Assembly (NCBI GenBank): GCA_051294375.1
Contig: CM119267.1
Coordinates: 19,962,251-20,026,250 of the forward strand
DNA from: Paraspadella gotoi
Taxonomy: Eukaryota > Chaetognatha
DNA length: 64,000 bases
Direction: 5' to 3'
Part shown: positions 1-22,438 of the stretch, piece by piece
How the letters are laid out: every line of letters starts with the position of its first letter
Numbering within the stretch: the stretch's first letter is position 1
Notes under the pieces: model-generated
Database searches by the model: none
The model's input: only the letters and a program-made list of their open reading frames with translations
What the model was told of the DNA's origin: nothing
Made by a program: the position numbers and the translations under genes

Positions 1-200
1 TCATCCCCTTCTCTCTCTCTTTCTCTCACTCCTCTTTCCCCTCTTCCCTCTCAATCCCCTTCTCTCCTCTCTTCTCTCACTCTCTCTTCCCTCTCAATCC
101 CCTCTCTCCCTCTTTCTCTCACTCCTCTTCCCTCTCAATCCTTCTCTCTCTCTTTCTCTCACCCTCTTCCTCTCAAATCCCTCCTCTCCTTCATCTTCTC
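1..200. repeat. CT-rich degenerate tandem repeat
   Basis: Pyrimidine-rich DNA in which a segment of about 45 to 60 bases (TCTCTTTCTCTCACTCCTC followed by CCCTCTCAATCCCC) recurs at least four times with small length changes. It is low-complexity and non-coding. It probably lies in an upstream intron or the 5' flank of the urocanase gene. Confidence 0.7.
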
Positions 201-215
201 TTTTCTGCTCACTTC

Positions 216-252
216 GCCTGTCCAAAGTCAGGGGCAAGGTAGCTTATTTATT
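216..252 (+). repeat. 37-bp motif shared with an intron of the phosphatase gene
   Basis: A 37-base stretch starting GCCTGTCCAAAGTCAGGGGC recurs on the minus strand at 15939-15974 with one mismatch. In both places it lies on the sense strand of the local gene and upstream of an exon. It is probably the end of a dispersed repeat; its nature is unknown. Confidence 0.6.
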
Positions 253-380
253 TCTTTATTTATTCGAACGCGGCAAGGAACGCAATAGATTCGAACTAAA
301 TCGGTCTTTCCTCCCCAATCACGCTCGTTCACGGAAACGCATTCACCGTCATATGAACGCCGGTCACGAAAATATTGAAG

Positions 381-3300
381 GCGGAGATTTTTCGTCACGG
401 CCGGGCTGGGAGGGATGAGCGGAGCTCAGGCCAAGGCCGCCGTCATCGCTGGGTGGGCAAAACTCGGTTTCGTTGGGATGGTGGGAAGGACGGGAAGGTG
501 TATTCGAGCGAAGAAACCCGACGAATTCGATTTCTTATTGGTCGACCCCCAAAACATTTTTTAAACCAATATGTCCAATATTGGAAGCTTAATCCGATAA
601 TNNNNNNNNNNNNNNNNNNNNNNNNNNNNNNNNNNNNNNNNNNNNNNNNNNNNNNNNNNNNNNNNNNNNNNNNNNNNNNNNNNNNNNNNNNNNNNNNNNN
701 NNNNNNNNNNNNNNNNNNNNNNNNNNNNNNNNNNNNNNNNNNNNNNNNNNNNNNNNNNNNNNNNNNNNNNNNNNNNNNNNNNATTTGTTATCAGATGCAT
801 CGGCGTGATAGCGGAGGTGAGCGAAGAGGCGTTGCTTAAGCGTTTTCATCAAGGTTGGCTCCAGGAGGTCGCGGAGGATCTCGACGACCTCATCGAGAGA
901 ATTCGTCAGCGTCGATCCGAGGGTGAGAAATGAAGATGGTAGAGGTGTGCGAAGAGAGAGACTGAAGAGACGGTATCAATGACAAAGGAGAAAAAACTTT
1001 TTTTTCCTTTGTTTGCTTTCGAATCCTTTAGGCGCTGCCACAAGCATCGGATACCTTGGCAACGCAGTGACGCTTTGGGAACGCCTCGTGGTCGAATTGG
1101 AGGCGACCGGAGAGCTGCTCGTTGATCTTGGCTCCGATCAAACCTCTTGTCACAATCCTTTCGGCGGAGGCTACTGTCCGGTACAACTTGGATTCGAGGA
1201 AGCCAATCGGTGAGCGAAATAAAAAATATATTTTTGGAGAGGACGAAATCTTACGTTGACTTCTCCGAGTGCTAATCTTTTGTTTTTATTCTTTAGAGTT
1301 TTGGCCGACGACCCAGAGGAGTTTAAAAATCTGGTGAGGAACTCGTTGCGACGCCACGCGGCAGCAATCAACGTTCTTGCCGCTCAAGGGATGTTCTTCT
1401 GGGACTATGGCAACGCTTTTCTGTTGGAGGGTGAGTGAAAATAAAAGGCAGATCTTGGTAGGCAGATAAGAAAAAAAAGATATAACAATGAAAAATAAAT
1501 AAAACGCAAAAATAGATGGGGAAAGAGAAAAAAAGCAAAAAAAAAAAAAAAAAANNNNNNNNNNNNNNNNNNNNNNNNNNNNNNNNNNNNNNNNNNNNNN
1601 NNNNNNNNNNNNNNNNNNNNNNNNNNNNNNNNNNNNNNNNNNNAAATAAAGAAATAAAGAAATAAAGAAATAAAGAAAGAAAATAAATATGTCTCTTTCT
1701 CCTCCTCTCATCTCTGTCACATCTCAAGTGCATTTCTTTCAATTAACCATTTTTGTCTGTCCACTTCGACTATTCGACTTTGGGAAAAAAAAACCGGTTC
1801 AACGATTAAATTCAGGGTTTTCTCTTTCATTTTCCTTAAAAACGTTACGAAACAACATCATCTTGTCGGGGGCGACTTTTAAGAAGAAGAAAGATAAATT
1901 TAAAAAAACAAAACAAAACCAAAAAAAACCAAAAAACAAAAACAATAAAATAAACGCAGATAACCAAAGACTTGACTCAAAGTCCCAAAGTCTTGAGGAA
2001 GGCTCGCCTTCGAAAGAACCGACCATATCTTAGTCGGAACGATGCCTCGATGCTTGGTGCTCTTCGATTGGTTCCACATCCACGACAGGCGACTCCGCGG
2101 CGCCTGGATGGTCCTCTTCGCCTGTTTCGTCGTCGTCCTCTACATCGTCGACTTCACCAACAACATCACTCAGGCGATGCAGTATAAAAGGTGAGCGTCG
2201 GAAGTGAAGAAGGTAGAAGGTTGAAAATCATCAGTCTTTGCTTCGACATTTTCGAAATATTCAAATTCCCTCTTTCCCGACAGCTCTGGCGACAAAGCTT
2301 GGTACCAACTGACGTTGAGCCTCGTTTTGGTCGCGGCTTTCGTCGACGTCATCCTCGGCTGCGTCATCCTCTACCTCAAAGCCGTGGAGACAGACTCAGA
2401 GGTGTTCGTCTGGAACGAGACGGGTCACAGAGAATTCTTGTTGATCGGGTGAGCGGTATTGGTATTGGCATTTACGATTTAGCTCATTTGAAGTGTCTTT
2501 TTTAACATAATTTTAAATAGCTTATATAATAAATCGTAAATATTATAAATCATAAATAAATATATATAAATAATACTATTTTAATAACGAGGTTTGATTT
2601 TTTTTATTTTCAAATATGTCATAATTTTTTTTTCTTTTGGTAACAGTTTCGCCATGACGCTCGCTCTCCTCGGTCCCGTCTTCTGGGAGATGATGTCTCT
2701 CCTCCTCTTCCTCCTCGCCGACCCCGACGACCCCGCCTTCCTCGAGGCCTCCATGATTTCCAGCATCCTGCGCCTCGTCACCGCCGTGCTTTCCAACCTG
2801 CCGCAGTCCCTGCTGCAGATTTACATAGTGGGCCGACAGAACCGCGCCACGACGCTGCAGATTGGCAGCATCGCTTTTTCGGCGCTCAGCGACATCGTGG
2901 GTCTGCTGCAAACGCCGATGACTTACCTGACGACTCTGGAGCATCCGGAGGCTAACCCTCTGGCGTCGAGGTTCCGGCCCAAGTTTCGGTTCGAGGAGCG
3001 CCTCTCTCGGCGAGTCTATTATCTTCTCGGTGCTTTTTGTTTTCTCTTTCTCCTTTCCCTGGGAAGCCACTTTATCGCCGTCGGCTTGTTCGCCGCATTT
3101 TTCGGCTCGGTATTCTCTACTGCCGTGCTACTGCCGCTGCTGCAGACCGCCCTTCTGGCCGTCAACTTGATAATGCTGCTGCGGAACTCGTGCCAACGAC
3201 GCCGTTTGATGGCAGGGGCGGCGACAGTCGTGTTGGGAGCCCTCGTCACCGGCGTCGTGGCCTTCGCGGCGTCGCTGTGGTTGGTTGGAGTCAAGATGGC

Positions 3301-5865
3301 GACGACGAACGACTCTGCACCTTTGTTGGAGGGTTCAATCGCCCCTTCGTCTGCTTCACAAGCCCCAAACAACTTCTCGAAGACACTTTCTGACGTCGTT
3401 GTCCCCTCCTTTATGATAGACGCTTATTCAGCGTCTTCTCTCGTCCCTACGATCTCCTCTCTCGCTGATCCCAACTCTGTTACGCTTTCTGCCGCCCCTT
3501 TCTCCACGTCACTCAAACCTGCTGTCACACCAATAGCCCTTTCAAGCTACTTAGTCGCCTCTGCTACGTTTGATAGCTCAGTCTCAGTTTTCGTCTCCAC
3601 AAACTCAATCGTCTTATCGGCCACGCCTACCACATCCAACATAACACCTTCCACCTCCTCCGTCTACCCTTATCCCTCCTTCGCCGTCGTTTCCACGGCC
3701 TTCTATCCTCCATTCAATTCCACCAACTCCATTTGGCCCTCTTGCCGACCCCCGCCCGGCGCCGGGGTCATAACCGGCGTGCCCTCCTTCGTTTGGCCCG
3801 ACACGTCCTTAACGCTGCTGAAACTTCTCCCTTGCTACGACGACCCCGACGGCCATCGTCTCTCCATCAATTCCTCGCGACTGCTGGAGTGCGAAGCGAC
3901 GTCGGGGTTAAACATCAGCCTCGACATCGACCAAGTCTGGCTAGCGCTGACCACGCCGCTCTGGTGCGTCTCCGACGTCGCCGACGTCGTCTTCGTCGTC
4001 GTCTTCGTCTCGGATGTCGTCAACTACGGTCTTCTCTTTCTCTTTGTCGTCTTTTGTTTCTGCGACGCGTTGTGGGGCGACGGGAATCCCTCGGCTTGGG
4101 CGTCGACGACGACGCCGACGATGGCGACGAGGAAGAAAGCCTTTTGTTAGATTAAAAACATTTTTGTACAGTCCATGGCGTTCACTTTTTTATACGTAAT
4201 ATACAAATTAATCAATCAATTATTGTTGTTTTTTTTTCTTTAATGAGAGTAGTCAGTACGTACATAAGCAAGTAAAACAGTTGTAAAAATTCAACGTTTT
4301 CGACGAGATACAACTGCTTTTCTTTATTTTTTTGATTTTTTTTTATTATTGAAATAATCATGGATCTTTTTCTCTTCCAAAAAGCTCTTCGGGCTGGAGC
4401 GGATGTGTCGGATCCGGAAGACACGCTGGGAACCAAGTTCAAGTATCCGTCCTACGTTCAGGTAAAAAGCTGAATTTAAAAATGCGTATTGTGTAAACTC
4501 GGTAAAATATATCAGAATGTTTATAAAATTGAAGGACATCATGGGCGACATCTTTTCAATGGGGTTCGGCCCTTTTCGTTGGGTGTGCACCTCGTGCGAA
4601 GCCGAGGATCTGGAGACGACCGACCAAATCGCAGCGGAAGTAAAAAGAGTTGTTTGTTCATCGATTGATTGATTTATGATTGTGGTTATAAACAAACAAC
4701 CCAATCAAATCATCAGGTTTTAACGGAAATCGTAGGGTCAGGAGTACCGGAAATCACTAAGCAATGTTACGAGGACAACATCAAGTGGATCAAGGAAGCA
4801 GGTGAAACAGTCTACTAGTTAACTTCTCTTCTTCCCTTTTTTATGTCGTGCAGTATCTTAACCATTTACAGGCCGCCACGACCTGGTGGTTGGCTCCCAG
4901 GCGCGTATTCTCTACGCAGATCAACGCGGGCGCGTCGCTGTCGCGACCGCTTTCAACGCCGCCGTCGTCGAAGGAAGAATATCAGCGCCCGTGGTCATCA
5001 GTCGCGATCACCACGACGTCAGCGGCACTGATAGGTAAATAAAATAGTATTAGAAAAAATATTTTTCTCTTATGTTTTTTTTTTTAGAGAATACATTGAA
5101 CCAAAAAATTACCCAGCTCTCATCTGCCGGAAGAAAAATGCAACAAAAGAACAACAATTTGGCTTATAAAAAGCTCGAGTGAAAAAGTTTCTGAGAAGCC
5201 GACGTCGTATTCTAGTAATTTTTATAAATGATAAAAGTGAAATGTAATTTTCTCTCCATCTCCGCCCTCGCCACAGCCCCTTCAGGGAGACATCGAACAT
5301 CTACGACGGTTCCGCATTCTGCGCCGACATGGCGACGCAGAACGTGATCGGCGATGCGGCGCGCGGCGCCACGTGGGTGGCGCTGCACAACGGAGGCGGC
5401 GTCGGTTGGGGCGAAGTCATAAACGGAGGATTCGGTCTTCTGTTGGACGGAACCGACGATGCCGCTCGAAAGGCTAAGGTTGGCGTATTTTCTCTTTTCT
5501 ATTCTCCGCCCGTTCAATTTATAGATATAATTATTAAATAATTAATCAAACAATAAAAATTCCTTTACCCTTCTAATCATACATTCGAACACTTTCGCTT
5601 GCCCGAAAGTCTATGCTAAATTGGGATGTGTCCAATGGAGTTGCGCGTCGAGCGTGGTCGGGCAACGCGAGCGCCATCTCGACGATCCGGTCGACGATGA
5701 CACGAGACGATAAGTTGGAGGTTACGATTCCGCATAAGGTGGGCGTAGCGGTTTTCTTTGAAATCGTTGTATGTTTGTTTTAAATTTTATTTCATACTTT
5801 TATATCAGGTGTCAGAGGATCTAATAATTGGCGGAGGTTTTTCAGAAACGGACCTGGAGCGATGA
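381..5865 (+). CDS. UROC1: Urocanate hydratase (urocanase), 5' partial, 11 exons
   Basis: Cytosolic histidine-degradation enzyme that hydrates urocanate to imidazolone propionate using tightly bound NAD. Exons seen: 381-452, 795-922, 1032-1209, 1297-1430, 4385-4461, 4535-4639, 4717-4801, 4872-5034, 5277-5478, 5610-5738 and 5809-5865 (TGA at 5863-5865). All have GT/AG borders and every junction joins in phase. The joined product, about 442 residues, shows urocanase family blocks in order: GGMSGAQAKAAVIAG, CIGVIAEV, SIGYLGNAV, LVDLGSDQTSCHNPF, WDYGNAFLLEA, YPSYVQDIMGDIFSMGFG, GPFRWVCTS, SRDHHDVSGTD, ATWVALHNGGGVGWGE and WDVSNGVARR. It matches the C-terminal two thirds of a roughly 670-residue enzyme; the N-terminal exons are outside the window or not recognised. 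The fifth listed exon follows a 2.95-kb intron that contains another gene at 2042-4150. The G|CT codon across that intron is in phase and no family block is missing. N gaps fall in introns only. The gene looks intact over the visible part. Confidence 0.96.
602..782. other. Assembly gap (181 N) in a urocanase intron
   Basis: Unresolved bases between the exons at 381-452 and 795-922. The flanking exons join in frame within the block VIAGCIGVIAEV, so no coding sequence needs to be hidden here. Confidence 0.95.
1555..1643. other. Assembly gap (89 N) in A-rich intron
   Basis: Unresolved bases flanked on the left by a poly-A run and on the right by AAATAAAG repeats. It lies in the large urocanase intron upstream of the nested gene, so an upstream exon or promoter of that gene could be affected. 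Confidence 0.95.
2042..4150 (+). CDS. Multi-pass membrane protein nested in a urocanase intron (possibly XK-related-like)
   Basis: Exons 2042-2190, 2284-2448 and 2647-4150 join in phase through GTGAGC donors and CAG acceptors and give about 605 residues. ATG at 2042 is the first in-frame start I see. Hydrophobic segments lie near residues 21-42, 57-81 and 105-130, and several more lie between about 160 and 300. A long Ser/Thr/Pro-rich stretch with Asn-x-Ser/Thr sites follows (roughly 300-460), and a last hydrophobic segment near the C-terminus contains VADVVFVVVFVSDVVNYG. The block LPQSLLQIYIV, followed by a serine-rich helix, recalls the EAxPQLxLQ region of the XK-related scramblase family, but this is weak and from memory. 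The whole gene sits inside the 1431-4382 intron of the urocanase gene on the same strand and is GC-rich like its host's exons. The gene itself is well supported; the family is a guess. Confidence 0.7.
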
Positions 5866-6700
5866 TGAATATTTTTTTTCGGAAGAAATTAAGCTTCATA
5901 AAAAATATCAAAATGAAAAAAAAATAATTTGCTTTTGCGCAGATTTCCTCATAAAATCGAGATCGGTCTAACAGTTGATTACAAGGAAAAATTTAGTTAA
6001 AGAAACGTTTAATTGTAGCATAAACTAATACGCGATTTGGTAAAAGAAAAATGCGGAAAAAAAAAGTAATAAAAAATCTGAGAGTAAAAAAGCGGAGCAA
6101 CAATCACCAAATTATTCTTTTGAGTATCATACGAAGTAAACGAATAATTAAAAGCCAAAAAAACAAAACGTTTGTGGAGTTTGCGTTGGCGCAATGACGA
6201 ATTAGAAAATCAGTAATAGTAAATTTCGATCTTTCAATAATTGAAAGTCGATTCCGCAAAATGTAAACTTTGAAGCTAAATCTTCATTGCGAAAAACAAA
6301 ATAATACCCGATTAAGACTATATAAGTTGAACATTAATTATCAAGAAATATGAAAGTTTCAGAGGCTTAAAATGTAGTAAAAACCGGGTGAAGGGAAAAA
6401 CTTGAAATAATTAGAATTTCGGAGTTAAGAATCACGCTAGCTACTTAATCTTTTTAATTGGTCGAACCAATTTGACAAGAGTATTTACGGAGGTATTTTT
6501 TCAGAGCTATACGTTTACCGGGTAATTTGACAAGAAGGAAAAACAAATTTCTTATCTCTTCAGTTTTCAGCTTATACCTCTGAAAAATAAAAGAAATAAC
6601 GAACTAACAATTAAATATTAAAAAAAAAGGGGGGGAAGCCAACATTTCAAGGCGGCCGGAAAGATTTGCCTCTTCGCGCCAAGATCCCGTCGTCCGCGCT
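5866..6700. other. Intergenic region between convergent genes
   Basis: AT-rich, 835 bases, between the stop of the urocanase gene (+) and the stop of the phosphatase gene (-). It must hold both 3' UTRs. I see no convincing gene, RNA or repeat here. Confidence 0.7.
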
Positions 6701-17954
<11,254 letters not shown>

Positions 17955-18173
17955 CGTTCGTCTCCACCGGGATTCGAACCTTCGACCTTCCGAGAACGAG
18001 TTCCGTCCTTCGCTAAGAGTCATTTTCACGATTTGAGAAAGGATTTATATATTGGCGGGATTTTCTTTCGGAGGAGAGTCTTGTTTTCGTTGTTATTGTT
18101 TTCCTTTCAAATCGGGGAAATTAAAAAAAAACGCGGAAGTTTTCTTTCGAAATTTGAAGAAATGCAGGATTCT

Positions 18174-18201
18174 GCGTCGTCGTCGTCGTCATCATCGTCG
18201 T
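18174..18201. repeat. CGT trinucleotide microsatellite
   Basis: Run of CGTCGT with two ATC interruptions, about 220 bases upstream of the phosphatase start codon, probably in its 5' UTR or promoter. A second, longer CGT run lies at 18367-18400. Confidence 0.8.
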
Positions 18202-18366
18202 AAAACGAATCTTTTCTGAGTAAGAAGAGATCTTGAATTCGAAACAACAAAATTTTTGTTTAAAAAAAAACAACTGTTTTCTTTATCTGCTTTTTTTTTT
18301 TTGAAGTTGCTTATCGGGCCTTCGATCTCGTCGCTATTTTTATCCAGTTTGACGATGTCGTTTTCG

Positions 18367-18400
18367 CCGTCGCCGTCGTCGTCGTCGTCGTCGTCGTCGC
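18367..18400. repeat. CGT trinucleotide microsatellite
   Basis: About eleven CGT units in a locally GC-rich island upstream of the phosphatase gene. The sequence just after it on the plus strand reads GTCGCCATGGCAGACGAG, a good start-codon context, but the frame runs into low-complexity DNA and I do not call a gene. Confidence 0.85.
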
Positions 18401-18693
18401 CATGGCAGACGAGAGTGAATCCGTGAAAGACGAATGGTCTTCTTGTGATCTGAAGAGAGAGAGAGAGGGGCCGGGGGGGGGGGGTGAACCAAATAAAAAA
18501 GATAAGATTGATTAGATCACTGTAGTAGCCAGTTAAGTGCGATCGCGCGAAGAAAGAAAAAAAAACGCCTCTTAAAAATTCAGAGTCAATTTTTTTTAGT
18601 TTTCTTTCTCTTTCTTTATTTCACTCGAAAAATTCGTCGGGATCGAATTCGTAGATTAAAACAGATTTTGTTTAAAATAAAAAAGGCGGGGAA

Positions 18694-19080
18694 ATGAGGT
18701 TCAAAGTTCTTAAAATGTTTCGTTCGTCCGATTTGAGTTTCGGTTCGTCTCGTTTTAGCGCAATCCAGCCCCGATTTAAGGCAACTCGACCGCATTTAAA
18801 GAATCCGAAAACAAATTTATATATCCGAGGTTCTCGGCCGATTCAAGTTTCTGGTAGAATTGTTTCGGGCGTCTCACCCGTCCCAAGATTAGTCACTATT
18901 CGGACCTATCCAACCTCAGTAGTGCGTATTTCTCCCGGGTTAAACGCGATTAAAAAAACTCTGGTGTACGCATTTCGACCAATTTCAACGCAATTATTCC
19001 CGATTAGCGCACGCGGCCCAATTTAACCAATCCATGTTGATTTAATGTTGTTCGAACCGACTTAACGCGATTCGAAGATA
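18694..19080. repeat. Degenerate short repeat (CGATTTAA / AACGCGATT motif)
   Basis: The motifs CCGATTTAA, CCAATTTAA, AACGCGATT and CCGACTTAACGCGATTCG recur irregularly at intervals of a few tens of bases. It looks like an old, diverged tandem array rather than coding DNA, although it stays open for 110 codons in one frame. Confidence 0.4.
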
Positions 19081-19951
19081 TTTTTTTCTCTTTCCCAAAG
19101 TTCGGAGGTTGCAACTTGGCCGACCAAAGAAAAAAAGAAAGAAAAAAGGCGATGAAGAAAACGCAAACAATGATTATCATGCGAAAGGCGCTCGGCGAGA
19201 GAGAAAGAGAATTAAGAAGCTTATATGCAAATGAGATCTGGCGAAAATAAGGTTGGGGGGAGAATGGGGGAGGCAGGGAGGAAGAATGAGAGAGAGAGAG
19301 AGAGAGAGAATGAAGTAGAACCAGTGGACGCAGATAGTTTGTGGACCGAGAGAGACTGAGATATCTCTCTCAAGCTCTCTCCTCTTCTCCCCCGGTCAAC
19401 CTCAGTCAGACTTTTGATCGCCAATTTAGTTTTGATAGATTCCGCTTGCTTGGACTAATTTCCCTCGGTATTTTAACCATTTTCCTACGGCATTTACACT
19501 GGCATTTTCACCGACAATACTGGATTTATGGATTGATTTATGATGGATTTCTTTTGCATTACATTTTGATTTCTCTTCGATTTCTTCTACATTTTTCGTC
19601 GAGATTTATTGACAGTATAGAGTCAGTGGATGCCTTGTCGGTTGCGGTATTTAGCCGAGACTTTCCTGGACCAACTGATATTGCTTGGAGCGGCATAGAG
19701 AGACGGAACTTCTCTACAGAGAGAGAGAGAACATCCTGGAACGTGAAAATATTTCCGTACAAAAATTCGTCGGAACATTTAATTTTTTGGAGGCGGAACG
19801 ACAACCGAATCGTTACTCGTTTTAGGCGACGGTCGACGTCAGAGAGAAAGTCTCGATCTTTGAGATCGAATTTACGATACAAACGGGAAAGAAAAAAATA
19901 AAAATAAACATGAAACTTCCCCGCGTTGAGTTTATTTTAGAAACGAAAAAC

Positions 19952-19991
<40 letters not shown>

Positions 19992-20929
19992 AGAAGAGAG
20001 AGAGAGAGAAAGAAAATTGATATCGCGAAACGAGAGGGAGGAACCAACAGCTGCGAGGCAACCAAAGAGTTGAGGGTTCGAAACTCGTTAAGGATCGCAA
20101 GATTTTGATCTTTTATGACTATATTGACTAGATCAGTAAATGAACACGAAAGATGATAGAAGAGGAAAAGGCAAGTAAATAGATTGGAGACTAAAAAAAT
20201 TAGGACAATCCATTTTTGAATTTGGGATCGATTGAAAAACGCAGGTCATTCGATCTGAAAAAAGCGGGATGATCGATCGTAGACTGAAAAACGCAGAACA
20301 ATTGAACAAAAACAAAAACAAGAAACGGGGATCGATTAACATCCAGAAAATGAAATATAAGAAATAAAGAGTGGACATAAGCTACAGGAGCGATCAAAGA
20401 ACAATGAAAAGTGATGAAAAAAAAAAAGGAAGTAAAACTTAAAAATGTAAAAAAAAAAATTACCTGACAAATAAAAAAAAAAAAAACTAAGAACTTAAAG
20501 AAGAGCAGAGAATCAATGAGAGACTTTTTAAAAATAATAATAATTTCTTAAAGACATTATAAGAAGCTTGCTAATATCGTAATAATAACAATAAAAACTG
20601 TATCGATTAAATTATTTGGAAATGGCCCGACGATTCAAGAATTCCAGCGTCGAACCCACGAGTCAGGTCGGTCGATCTCCGCCTCGCAACTTCGTCATTC
20701 TCGTCGAAATCCTTGGAAGAAGATTATCGATGCAGACGTCACGAACACAAAGTCTGAGAAGGCATTGCGGGTTGGCGACTACACTGGACAGGATTGATCA
20801 GCGATAAAATCGTCTTCATAACAGAAAGGCGATAAATTGAAGGAATCGAATGCACTTATATATAACAGCGGTAGTCGACCAAATTCAAATTCTAATGGGA
20901 ACAGCCTGAAACAAATCCATTATTAGTTA

Positions 20930-21420
20930 TTGTGTTAAAATATTTTTTTGAAAAAAAAAGTTCTTAACTATGAGTAATTCGCTAATTAAAATTATTATAT
21001 TGCTATATAATGTCAAAAAATTTTTTGGGATATTTTAAGTTTTTTTAATTGATTGTGAAAGAGCTCAAAAAGTTAAGCAAAATTAAAACTTTTTAAAATT
21101 TTTAGGTTTTATTATTGTTACTGCTAAAATCATCATCAGATGATGATTTTTTAAGGTTTTTCCCAATTTTTACTCACTTATCATCAAAGTATTGAAAAAA
21201 GAATTATACTTTGTGCAGACAACGTTTCAGAAACTATCTGAATCTGCTTTTAAAAATACAAAATTAAAAAAAAAGTTTTATATTTCCTATCTATAAATAA
21301 ATATTAAAAAATTAATTACTAGTGCTTCTAGACATTATAGTAAATTTTGGTCCATTGAAAATTTGGGAAGGTTCCCAAATCAAACTTCTGACCCACCCCA
21401 TTGACAAAGATTGGCGATGT
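20930..21420 (+). repeat. Family A dispersed repeat, diverged copy
   Basis: Shares with 7084-7720 the order of several blocks: the ATTATATTGCTATATA stretch, AGCTCAAAAAGTTAAGC, a GATGATGATTTTTTA hairpin-like block, the AACTATCTGAATCTG block and the final ACCCACCCCATTGA. Much substituted, so it is an old insertion. Confidence 0.6.
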
Positions 21421-22064
21421 GGCGATGTGTTGAAGTAAAATTATTAAAGAGAAAAAAAGATCGTGAGGGAGAAAAAATATTCTAAATTAATACAATGAAT
21501 GCAGTAGAGATGTCATTATGAGATTTTCTCTGAAAATAGGAAGGTAGGTAAGTTAAAACGAAAACGTAAGATTAATCAAATTAAAATACAAATATTAAAG
21601 AACAAACGTAAAAATAGAAGAATTGGAACATCGGGGATATTTTTTGTTCGTTGACGCATGAATTGACTAAAAAAAAAATAAAATGAGGTGAACCTTGACG
21701 AAGACCGGCCATCGTAGTTTTCGTAGTTGTTATTGTCTTCGTCGTCTCAGACAATCTAGACAAAAGGTTCGATAGTTCGTTGACGGTCTAGCATATATAT
21801 TTTAATTTTAGTTATATTTAAGAAAAATTGAAGGTTTCTTTGACGTCGAAAGGTGTAGTATAATAGTTTATTATAGTTTATACCTTAGCCCCGCGGTTCA
21901 GTTGCGAGAAATTAAGCGCAAACGCTGTTGATAACTGGAAAATAGAAAGGCGGTGAAAACATTAGCCAACAACCAGTTTTGTGAGTGAGAGAAAGAGAAA
22001 GGTCAAACAGAGACCCGAGGTTTATTCGAATCGATGATAATTTGTTTTCTGAGCTAAAGAAATT

Positions 22065-22102
<38 letters not shown>

Positions 22103-22438
22103 TCGTATGACCTCGAGGTTCTCAAAAATCATCTTCAGTTTAATTCTTTTTTTTTTCCTAATTTTTATTAGTCCGTCGGAATTATTTTATAATGTTAAAG
22201 ACAAAAAAAAATACCGGCGAATAAAAATCTTTTGTCGGTTATCTTTCGATTTTTTTTCTTTTTTGTTTTATCGAATATGAAGACAAAAAAAAGAAGGCTT
22301 CGCTCTGATCGATCGATAACTCGGCTCTTTTTCCCAGAAGCGACATAAAAAAAGGCGGCTTCCAATTCTATGTCGCCGCGCGTACCGCTGCTGAGCGGCG
22401 GCTGAGTTGCGACTCCGCTGCGGCGCGGAGAAACAGAA

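Larger units (their letters stand above)
18455..22430. other. Intergenic region, no supported gene
   Basis: About 4 kb of mostly AT-rich DNA with GA/CT microsatellites (19290-19308, 19955-20010, 22066-22101), a degenerate repeated region at 18694-19080 and a diverged family A repeat at 20930-21420. The open frames at 19341-19901 and 20616-20807 have no domain, poor codon bias and microsatellite content, and I do not support them as genes. Confidence 0.6.

Noticed and set aside
1689-2033. 114-codon plus-strand frame just before the nested gene
   Set aside because: Lys/Asn-rich low-complexity AT DNA without splice or domain support.
18402-18524. Start codon in good context after the CGT repeat on the plus strand
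   Set aside because: The frame soon enters GA and G runs and ends without a convincing donor; antisense to the likely phosphatase 5' region.
19341-19901. 186-codon plus-strand frame
   Set aside because: No domain, unusual composition, includes GA microsatellite sequence, and no splice or start support.
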